DNA of 64,000 bases, taken from contig JACPFR010000014.1 in assembly GCA_016182905.1 (NCBI GenBank), positions 1 to 64,000 of the forward strand, in the 5' to 3' direction. Positions 55,598 to 62,006 of this stretch are shown piece after piece; within the stretch, counting starts at the first letter, position 1, and each line of letters begins with the position of its first letter. The notes under the pieces are model-generated. The model had not been told where the DNA came from and searched no databases. It saw only the letters and a list, made by a program, of their open reading frames with translations. Source of the stretch: Elusimicrobiota bacterium (GTDB lineage: Bacteria; Elusimicrobiota; Elusimicrobia; UBA1565; UBA9628). The translations under genes and the position numbers were made by a program.

Positions 55598-56071
55598 CTA
55601 GTCTTCTCTCAGCAAGGCCGGCGCGCCGGCCGGGACGCCCTTGAGGCGGAATCCGATGTAGGCGACGCCGCCGACGAGCCCCATGAACTGGTCCTTCATC
55701 GTGTTCGCCACGTCCGGCTGGGCGCCGAGGCGGAATAAATAGTCGCCAAGGAACTCCGCGAACTCCCAAACGACGGTCGCGGCCGCGACCAGGCCGAAGA
55801 CCATGATCGACTCGGCCGCCTTGCTCCCGACGCGGACCCAGCCGAGACGGTCGGCGTAGGCGACGACGACATGGAAGAAATAGGCGATGGCAGCGCCGCC
55901 GAGCAGGTGCATCGGCACGTCGAGGGAAGGGAGGACGTCATAGGCGTCGAAGCCGAGCGAGAGGACGCAATGGAGGATGAAAACGAGGCTCGGGGACCAG
56001 CCCGCCTCGATCAGGAACGGGAGGTGCTCCTTCAGCCTGGACAACGGACTCTTATCGATCTGATTCGTCAC
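55598..56071 (-). CDS. Membrane protein, DUF2238/YjdF-like
   Basis: A 157-residue protein with three or four membrane helices. The segments DVPMHLLGGAAIAYFFHVVV and VVWEFAEFLGDYLF, plus ANTMKDQFMGLVGG, resemble the DUF2238/YjdF family pattern of a conserved His, Glu and a D-x2-x-D end. The role is unknown. It is cotranscribed with the DUF4184-like gene, whose start abuts its stop. Confidence 0.65.
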   Translation of the reverse strand: MTNQIDKSPLSRLKEHLPFLIEAGWSPSLVFILHCVLSLGFDAYDVLPSLDVPMHLLGGAAIAYFFHVVVAYADRLGWVRVGSKAAESIMVFGLVAAATVVWEFAEFLGDYLFRLGAQPDVANTMKDQFMGLVGGVAYIGFRLKGVPAGAPALLRED

Positions 56072-56122
56072 GCGGCCTCCGTCGACTTCATACCGATCTC
56101 GCCAAGAAAGACTTACAGGTCC

Positions 56123-56171
56123 GGACTCGCGCCGGCGCTAGCCCCGTCCGACTGTTTCTGGAAACAGTTCC
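56123..56171. repeat. Composite palindromic repeat, CTGTTTCCGGAAACAG family, copy 3
   Basis: GGACTCGCGCCGGCGCTAG followed by ACTGTTTC-TG-GAAACAGT (56151-56168). It is a diverged copy of 54995-55043. It lies in the 102-bp gap between two genes on the minus strand. Confidence 0.7.
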
Positions 56172-56173
56172 GC

Positions 56174-56521
56174 CTAGAGGACCAGGCCGAAGCGCCGCGC
56201 CGCCGCGGCGTACGCCGCGTAGCCGGCGGCCGTCGCCGCGCAGGCCGCGCCGAGCGCCGGCCAGTAGCCCCAGCCGCGCTTGAGCAGGGCGGGGAGCACC
56301 AGGAAGAAGAGCAGCGAGGGCAGGACCGCCCAGAAGACCCCGCTCGTCATCGCGGCGGCGCGCGCCGTGTCCTTCGTCTCGACGTACAGCCACGTGACGG
56401 CGAGCAGCGACGATAAGGGAAGGGAGATCAGGATCGCGCCCGCGAAGGTCGAGCGCTTGCCGAGCTCGGAGGCGCCGGCGATGATCAGCGCGGACACGAC
56501 GAGCTTCAGCGCGAAGAGCAT
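56174..56521 (-). CDS. DUF3147-like small membrane protein
   Basis: A 115-residue protein with four hydrophobic helices. The pattern KRSTFAGAILISLPLSSLLA followed by VTWLYVETKD matches DUF3147-type proteins (GALLASLPLTSLLA-x-WLY). A start at 56521 overlaps the galE stop (TGATG). An in-frame ATG at 56575 would lie inside galE and is less likely. The role is unknown. Confidence 0.75.
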   Translation of the reverse strand: MLFALKLVVSALIIAGASELGKRSTFAGAILISLPLSSLLAVTWLYVETKDTARAAAMTSGVFWAVLPSLLFFLVLPALLKRGWGYWPALGAACAATAAGYAAYAAAARRFGLVL

Positions 56522-57531
56522 CAGCCCTCGTAGCCCTGGGGGTTCTGCTTCTGCCAGTTCCAGGAGTCGGCGCACATCTCATCGAGGCCGCGGGTCGTCT
56601 CCCAGCCGAGCTTTTTCTTCGCCAGCGAGGCGTCGGCCCAGATGGCGGCGGCGTCGCCGGGGCGGCGCGGCATGATCTTGTGCGGGATGGTCTTGCCGGC
56701 GGCCTTGGCGGCGGCGGCGATCACCTCGAGCACGGAGTAGCCGCGTCCGGCGCCGAGGTTGACGGCCTGGGCGCCCTTGAACGAGTCGAGCTTGTCGAGC
56801 GCGGCGACGTGGCCCTGGGCCAGGTCCACGACGTGGATGTAGTCGCGCACGCCGGTGCCGTCGTGGGTGGGGTAGTCCCCGCCCCAGACGTTGACGGACT
56901 CCTGGCGGCCGACGGCGGTCTGCATGACGAACGGCATCAGATTGTTGGGCACGCCGCGCGGGTCCTCGCCGATGCGGCCGCTCTCGTGGGCGCCGACCGG
57001 GTTGAAGTAGCGCAGCAGCGCGATCTTCCAGCGCTTGTCCTCGCTCGCCAGCTCGTAGCACATGTCTTCGATATCTAATTTCGTCTTGCCGTAAGGATTC
57101 ACGGCCGATCTCGGGTGGCGCTCATCCACGGGGTTTTTTTCGACGGCGCCGTAGACCGTACAGGACGACGAGAAGACGAGGCGGCGGCAGTCGCCCTTCT
57201 CCAGCGCCGCGAGCAGGTGGTGGGTTCCCAGGACGTTGTTGTCCATGTAGAGCTGGGGCTTCTCGACGGACTCCCCGACGGCCTTCAGGCCCGCGAAATG
57301 CATGACCGCGTCGAAGCCTTCCCCGATCAGCGCGTCCAAACCGTCGGGGTCGCGCAGGTCGAGCTTCTCGAGGCGCATCGGCTTGCCCGCCAGCGCCTTG
57401 ACGCGCTCGATGGATTCCGGGGAGGAGTTGGAGAAGTTGTCGAAGCCGACGACCTCGTGGCCGGCCTTCAGCAGCTCGAGGCAGGCGTGGCTGCCGATGT
57501 AGCCCGAGGCGCCGGTGACGAGGACCTTCAT
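56521..57531 (-). CDS. galE: UDP-glucose 4-epimerase
   Basis: A 336-residue GalE interconverting UDP-glucose and UDP-galactose for surface polysaccharides. The N-terminal VTGASGYIGSHACLEL, DNFSNSSPES, HFAGLKAVGESV, the catalytic SSSCTVYG and NPYGKTKLD, plus LRYFNPVGAH, are present. Its ATG shares a base with the stop of the tandem ATP-grasp gene. It is the second gene of an operon that continues into DUF3147. Confidence 0.96.
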   Translation of the reverse strand: MKVLVTGASGYIGSHACLELLKAGHEVVGFDNFSNSSPESIERVKALAGKPMRLEKLDLRDPDGLDALIGEGFDAVMHFAGLKAVGESVEKPQLYMDNNVLGTHHLLAALEKGDCRRLVFSSSCTVYGAVEKNPVDERHPRSAVNPYGKTKLDIEDMCYELASEDKRWKIALLRYFNPVGAHESGRIGEDPRGVPNNLMPFVMQTAVGRQESVNVWGGDYPTHDGTGVRDYIHVVDLAQGHVAALDKLDSFKGAQAVNLGAGRGYSVLEVIAAAAKAAGKTIPHKIMPRRPGDAAAIWADASLAKKKLGWETTRGLDEMCADSWNWQKQNPQGYEG

Positions 57532-59975
57532 CAGAAGGGCGTCATCGCGCTCTGCAGGTGGTAATAAGGAGGGCGCGCGCGGTAGCGCGAGATGCACTCC
57601 TTCATGATCTCCTCGATGAAGTCGGCGTAGTTGTGGCCGATCACCTCGGCGCAGGCCGGCACGCAGTCGCCGTCGGAGATCGACGGGTTCGGGTTGATCT
57701 CGAGGATGTACGGGTTGCCGGAGCGGTCGACGCGGACCTCTATGCGCGCGTAGTCGTGGCAGTCGAAGATGCGGTAGGCGTCGAGGCAGATCTCGGAGAT
57801 CAGGGCGGAGAGCTTCTGGGAGTACTTGGCCGGCCTCTCGACCCGGATTTTTGAATAAACGGAATTCTCCTCCCACTTCGCCTGGAAGGGGTAGATGCCC
57901 CAGGTCCCCTTGGGCAGGTCGTCGAAGATGGAGCGCGACAGCGGCAGCACCTTCACGCGGTCCTCGTTGCCCATGATGGAGACGTCGACCTCGTCGCCCT
58001 CGATGAATTCTTCGATCAGAACGGGACGATTGTACTTCTCGAGGAGCATCGCGACCTGGTCCTTCAAGGCCTTCAGGCTCGTCACGACCGACATGTTCGA
58101 GATGCCGATCGAGTTGTCCGTATTGGCCAATTTGACCATCAACGGATAACGAAGGTCCTCGCGGATGGGTTCGTTCTTCTCGAAGACGTAGTCGAACTTG
58201 GGCGTGGGCAGGCCGTGCTGCTCCAGGATCTTCTTCACCTTGATCTTGTCGATGCACAGCGCCAACGTAAGAGGATTGGAGCCGGTGTATGGGATTCCCA
58301 AGCAGTCGAGAATGGCCGCGGCATGGGGTTCCAGCAAGGACGAATTATTGATCCGCTCGCAGACGTTGAAGATCATGTCCACGTTGGCGTTGGCGATCTT
58401 GTCGAACGGCAGCGGCGTTTCATTCATGTCGAAGAACGTGACCTTGTGGCCCTTCGATTCGACGGCCTTTTGGATATTCCGGCCCACCGACGTCAAATCC
58501 GAATGGACCGCACCTTCTTCGCCGCCTTCGGCGTCGAAGATATTGCAGAGAATCCCGACATGTAGAGATTTCTTATCGAACCCAGTACCACGCACTTTTT
58601 CAATGCGTGCGGATTGAAGGATGCGGCGGCGGGAGACTTGAGCCGCGCCGAAGCGGTTCTTGCGCCTGGTCTTTCCCAAAGACGAGGTCGAGTCGAAGCG
58701 CACGATGTTGATGGAGACCTGGCGCAGGGTCTCGTCGAGGTTCTCCTCGGCCTCGGCGTAGGTGTCGCCGCGGCCGACGACCCAGCCGATCGTCTCGAAG
58801 CCTTCCGGCGGGACGAGCACGGCGTCGCCGGGCTCCTTCTGCACCGCGATCTCGTGGACCTTGGCGGGGTCGGGCTTCTCCTGGGGGAACTTGACCCCGG
58901 TGACGACGCCGGAGTACTCGGGTATGAGGTACTTGCCGACGAGGTGGCAGCGGGGATCCTTGAGGCGCTTGGGGCGGCAGTCCTGGCCGACGGCGATGCG
59001 CGCGGCCTCCTCGATGACGTCGACCTCCCAGACGGTCTTGATCCAGTCGTGGAGGTAGTCGCCGCCCATGCGCGCGTTGATCTCGACGAGCTTGGGGCCC
59101 GAGGGAGTGATCTTCGCCTCGAGGTGCAGCGCGCCGTTGGTCAGGCCCAAAGTCTTGACGACCTCCTTGGCCATGCGCAAAGTGTCGGAGAGGTCCTTGT
59201 CCTCGTGCCGGGACGGCATCGCGTCGCCGGTCTCGACGAAGAACGGCTCCTTGGTCGGGAAGTTGTCGTTGAAGGCGTGGAACTTGACCTCGCCGTTCTG
59301 CGCCAGCAGGTCGACGTCGATCTCGGCCCCGTCCATGAACTCTTCCGCGAGGATGTCCGTGCCGTACTTGTAGATGGGATCGAAGGCCGGCGTCATGTTC
59401 GTCTTGATGTAGTCGAGCGCCTTCTTCGCCTCGTCGAGATTGTCGAGCTTGACGACGAACTGCGACTTCACGCCCCACGCCGGCTTGAGCACGAGGGGGA
59501 AGCCGATGCGCGCCGCGGCCTTCTCGAGGTCGGTGTGGCTCTTGATCAGCGCCCACGCCGGCTGGTACTTGCCGAGCTTGGCGTTCTCGAGCGTCTGGCG
59601 CGTCAGGTACTTGTTGCGCGCGTTGAGCGCGGCCTGCGGCGTGTGGCCGATCCAGCCGAAGCGCTGCGCCAAGGTCGCGCACAGCGGCACCGCGTTCTCC
59701 CAGAAGGTGATGACGCCGTCGATCTTCTGCGTCTTGACGAGCTCCTCGACCTTCGCCACGCACGCGACCTCGTCGAGCGGGTCGCATTCGACGAAGCCGT
59801 CGGTGAGCTTGCTGACCCAGTTCGCCTCGGAGGACATCAGGATCATCTTCGAGCCCAGCTCCTTGAGGCGCGTGTAGATGAACTTCTTCTTCGGGTTGGG
59901 CGAGGAGATGACGAGAAGGGTCTTGTTGCGGAGGTCGGAGGAAGGCTCGGCGGCGACGGGCTCGGCGTGGCTCAT
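57531..59975 (-). CDS. Tandem ATP-grasp ligase (fusion of two ATP-grasp modules)
   Basis: An 814-residue protein. The N-terminal half (about 1-440) is an ATP-grasp domain of the carboxylase/amino-acid-ligase type (IGHTPQAALNARNKYLTRQT, FPLVLKPAWGVKSQF, LVEINARMGGDYLHDW). A linker (about 440-475) leads to the second half (about 475-814), which resembles D-alanine-D-alanine ligase (YTGSNPLTLALCIDKIKVKK, PLMVKLANTDNSIGISN, IEEFIEGDEVDV, IEVRVDRSGNPYILEINPNP). Each half should activate a carboxylate with ATP and join it to an amine or other nucleophile, so it could make a dipeptide-like or amide product. The product is unknown. Confidence 0.88.
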   Translation of the reverse strand: MSHAEPVAAEPSSDLRNKTLLVISSPNPKKKFIYTRLKELGSKMILMSSEANWVSKLTDGFVECDPLDEVACVAKVEELVKTQKIDGVITFWENAVPLCATLAQRFGWIGHTPQAALNARNKYLTRQTLENAKLGKYQPAWALIKSHTDLEKAAARIGFPLVLKPAWGVKSQFVVKLDNLDEAKKALDYIKTNMTPAFDPIYKYGTDILAEEFMDGAEIDVDLLAQNGEVKFHAFNDNFPTKEPFFVETGDAMPSRHEDKDLSDTLRMAKEVVKTLGLTNGALHLEAKITPSGPKLVEINARMGGDYLHDWIKTVWEVDVIEEAARIAVGQDCRPKRLKDPRCHLVGKYLIPEYSGVVTGVKFPQEKPDPAKVHEIAVQKEPGDAVLVPPEGFETIGWVVGRGDTYAEAEENLDETLRQVSINIVRFDSTSSLGKTRRKNRFGAAQVSRRRILQSARIEKVRGTGFDKKSLHVGILCNIFDAEGGEEGAVHSDLTSVGRNIQKAVESKGHKVTFFDMNETPLPFDKIANANVDMIFNVCERINNSSLLEPHAAAILDCLGIPYTGSNPLTLALCIDKIKVKKILEQHGLPTPKFDYVFEKNEPIREDLRYPLMVKLANTDNSIGISNMSVVTSLKALKDQVAMLLEKYNRPVLIEEFIEGDEVDVSIMGNEDRVKVLPLSRSIFDDLPKGTWGIYPFQAKWEENSVYSKIRVERPAKYSQKLSALISEICLDAYRIFDCHDYARIEVRVDRSGNPYILEINPNPSISDGDCVPACAEVIGHNYADFIEEIMKECISRYRARPPYYHLQSAMTPF

Positions 59976-59981
59976 GATGAT

Positions 59982-60010
59982 AGTGTAGGGCATTCCCCGA
60001 CGGGAATCAA
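59982..60010 (-). promoter_or_regulatory. Promoter of the tandem ATP-grasp gene, probably leaderless
   Basis: On the minus strand TTGATT (plus 60005-60010), a 17-bp spacer, then TACACT (plus 59982-59987), 6 nt before the ATG at 59975. It overlaps the palindrome of the next entry. Confidence 0.65.
59992..60007. promoter_or_regulatory. Operator-like palindrome between divergent ATP-grasp and Rrf2 genes
   Basis: ATTCCC-CGAC-GGGAAT, two 6-bp arms 4 bp apart. It lies inside the ATP-grasp promoter spacer and about 10 bp upstream of the Rrf2 -10 box. A further half-site CGGGAAT overlaps 60024-60030 after the Rrf2 -10. It could be the binding site for the Rrf2 regulator. Unproven. Confidence 0.5.
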
Positions 60011-60016
60011 ATCGGC

Positions 60017-60022
60017 TACAAT
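60017..60022 (+). promoter_or_regulatory. -10 element of the Rrf2 regulator gene, near-leaderless
   Basis: TACAAT (60017-60022) ends 9 nt before the ATG at 60032. The -35 is weak. No ribosome site is present. Confidence 0.55.
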
Positions 60023-60031
60023 CCGGGAATC

Positions 60032-60472
60032 ATGACTCCGGATATGAACCTGGTCGGCCTGTCCCAGCCGCTGCGCCACGCGCTCCAGGCGCTCGCGGTC
60101 GTGGCCGCGCGCCCCGGCGAGGCGCTGGAGCTGACCGGGATCGCGCGGCGCTTCTCGCTGCCGGAGGCCGCGCTCGCGAAGAGCTTCCAGGCCCTGGTCC
60201 GCGCGGGCGTGCTGAACTCCCGGCGCGGCCCCAACGGCGGCTACCGCCTGGACCGTCCGGCGAAGGAGGTCACGCTCGCCGAGGTCATCGAGGCGCTCGG
60301 CGGCAGCGACCGGCGGCACGGGCGCTGCCTGCTCGAGGAGCGGCAATGCTCCGCCGGCGGGACCTGCGCGCTGCACGCCGCGGCCGTCGAGGCCGACGAG
60401 CGCATGCGCTCGTCGCTGCGCTCTCTCACTTTGGCCGATCTCAAGCTGCCGCGGAAGTCCAAGCGCGCTTGA
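60032..60472 (+). CDS. Rrf2-family iron-sulphur regulator, NsrR-like
   Basis: A 146-residue Rrf2 regulator. Winged-helix domain (LTGIARRFSLPEAALAKSFQ; SRRGPNGGYRLDRP, the wing) and three cysteines C99, C106 and C112 (HGRCLLEERQCSAGGTCALH) suited to hold an Fe-S cluster. Rrf2 members with this triad sense NO (NsrR) or Fe-S status (IscR). Its position ahead of nirK and norB favours NO sensing. It overlaps the next gene's start (TTGA). Confidence 0.9.
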   Translation: MTPDMNLVGLSQPLRHALQALAVVAARPGEALELTGIARRFSLPEAALAKSFQALVRAGVLNSRRGPNGGYRLDRPAKEVTLAEVIEALGGSDRRHGRCLLEERQCSAGGTCALHAAAVEADERMRSSLRSLTLADLKLPRKSKRA

Positions 60473-60972
60473 TCCCCGGCCTGCTCCTCGCCGCGGCGCT
60501 CGCCGTCCGCGCGGAGCCGGCCCCCCAGGCGTCGAAGCTTCCCGAGGACCTCGGCCCCGCGACGATCGACGTCTCGAGCTACCCTCCCGAGCAGCGCCGC
60601 GTCTACAAGGAGGTGTTCCTGCGCGTTTACGGGTTCCTCGACGGCGGCCCGGCGCGGGCGATCAACTCGCCCCTGCTCGAGATCGACCCCGCGGGGGAAG
60701 CGGCCGAGCGCCGGGCTCATCCCGGGGAGTACTCGGACGCGAGCCTCGTCGCCCCTTCGCGCGACGGCTGGCGCCGGGAGGTTCTGCGCGTCAAGCTGCG
60801 GCCCCCGTGCTGCGGCGCCTGCCCTGTCCTGTCGGGGGAGGAGGCGCGGCAATTGTGGAACTTTTTGGTGTATGATTCGGTTCGCCGCAAGACCGGCCCG
60901 GCCGCCGCGGCCTGGTTCTCGAGCCGCCGTGAGCTGATCCGCCGTTTCGCCGCCGGAAAGGGGGGGAAATGA
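60469..60972 (+). CDS. Secreted CCxxC-motif protein in the nitrite reductase operon
   Basis: A 167-residue protein with a TTG start overlapping the Rrf2 stop (TTGA) and a signal peptide (IPGLLLAAALAVRAEPA). The mature part has one cysteine cluster PPCCGACPVLSGEEARQLWN (CCxxC) followed by FLVYDSVRRKTG, a layout reminiscent of small periplasmic cytochromes, but no CxxCH haem motif is present, so haem c attachment is unlikely. It may bind copper or form a disulphide for NirK maturation. Overlaps the nirK start (ATGA). Confidence 0.65.
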   Translation: MIPGLLLAAALAVRAEPAPQASKLPEDLGPATIDVSSYPPEQRRVYKEVFLRVYGFLDGGPARAINSPLLEIDPAGEAAERRAHPGEYSDASLVAPSRDGWRREVLRVKLRPPCCGACPVLSGEEARQLWNFLVYDSVRRKTGPAAAAWFSSRRELIRRFAAGKGGK

Positions 60973-61955
60973 GAATCATCGCCATCGCCGCCGCCGTGCT
61001 GCTGTCCGCGACGGTCCGCGCCGCGGAAACGATCGAGAACGCCGTCCTGACCGCCGCGCCCGAGGTCCCGCCGGCCGTCGCCCGCAAGGCCCCAGCCACG
61101 GTCAAGGTCCTGCTCGAGACGAAAGAGGCGACGGGTCCGCTGCTGGAGAGCATCGGCAATCCGACCTTGTACCGCTTCTGGACCTTCAACGGGACGGTGC
61201 CGGGCCCGTTCATCCGCGTGCGCGAGGGCGACACGCTGGACCTCACGCTGAAGAACCCCTCGACCAGTTCGATGGCGCACAACATCGACCTGCACGCGGT
61301 CACCGGTCCCGGCGGGGGCGCGGCGGTCACCTTGGCCAAGCCGGGCGAGACCGCGCGGGCCCGCTTCAAGATGCTGGCCCCCGGACTGTACGTCTACCAC
61401 TGCGCCGCGCCGCCGGTCACCGATCACATCGCCAACGGCATGTACGGCTTGATCCTCGTCGAGCCAAAGGAGGGCCTGCCGAAGGTCGACAAGGAGTTCT
61501 ACGTCCTGCAGTCCGAGTTCTACACGAAGGAGGAGCTCGGCTTCGAGGGGCTGACGACCTACGCTCCGGAGAAGGCCGCGGCCGAGACGCCGACCTACGT
61601 CGTCTTCAACGGCAAGCACGGCTCGATGACGGAGGAGGGAGCCCTGAAGGCGAAAGTCGGCGACAAGGTCCGCGTCTACTTCGGCAACGCCGGCCCGAAC
61701 AAGACCTCGTCGTTCCACGTCATCGGCACGATCTTCGACCGCGTCTTCCGCGAGGGCGGCCTGGCGAGGAGCGACGAGAACATCCAGACGACGGTGGTCC
61801 CGCCCGGCGGAGCCGCGACGGTCGAGTTCACCCTCAAGGTCCCCGGCGCCTACACCTTGGTCGATCACGCGATCTTCCGGCTCGAGAAGGGCGCCGTCGG
61901 GCTGCTCAACGCCGAGGGCCCCGAGGCGCCCGACCTCTACCGCGCCGTGAAATAA
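60969..61955 (+). CDS. nirK: Copper-containing nitrite reductase
   Basis: A 328-residue periplasmic two-cupredoxin enzyme that reduces nitrite to NO. Signal peptide 1-19. Type 1 copper ligands: H104 (MAHNIDLHA), C145 (YHCAAPP), H153 and M158 (TDHIANGMYG). Type 2 copper ligands: H109, H144, H300 (LVDHAIF). Catalytic D107 and H250 (SSFHVIGT) are present. Overlaps the CCxxC gene and is followed by a strong terminator. Confidence 0.96.
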   Translation: MRIIAIAAAVLLSATVRAAETIENAVLTAAPEVPPAVARKAPATVKVLLETKEATGPLLESIGNPTLYRFWTFNGTVPGPFIRVREGDTLDLTLKNPSTSSMAHNIDLHAVTGPGGGAAVTLAKPGETARARFKMLAPGLYVYHCAAPPVTDHIANGMYGLILVEPKEGLPKVDKEFYVLQSEFYTKEELGFEGLTTYAPEKAAAETPTYVVFNGKHGSMTEEGALKAKVGDKVRVYFGNAGPNKTSSFHVIGTIFDRVFREGGLARSDENIQTTVVPPGGAATVEFTLKVPGAYTLVDHAIFRLEKGAVGLLNAEGPEAPDLYRAVK

Positions 61956-61960
61956 GAGAA

Positions 61961-62000
61961 GCCGCGCGCGGGGCCTCCGGGGCTCCGCGCGCGGCTTTTT
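61961..62000. terminator. Bidirectional intrinsic terminator between nirK and norB
   Basis: An 11-bp GC stem (61961-61971 with 61985-61995), a 13-nt loop and TTTTT (61996-62000). On the minus strand the AATAAGAGAA upstream gives a weaker U-rich tail. It separates convergent nirK and norB. Confidence 0.9.
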
Positions 62001-62006
62001 CGCGTC

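Noticed and set aside
60469-60972. The CCxxC protein as a c-type cytochrome
   Set aside because: There is no CxxCH haem-binding motif; the cysteines are CCGAC without a following His.
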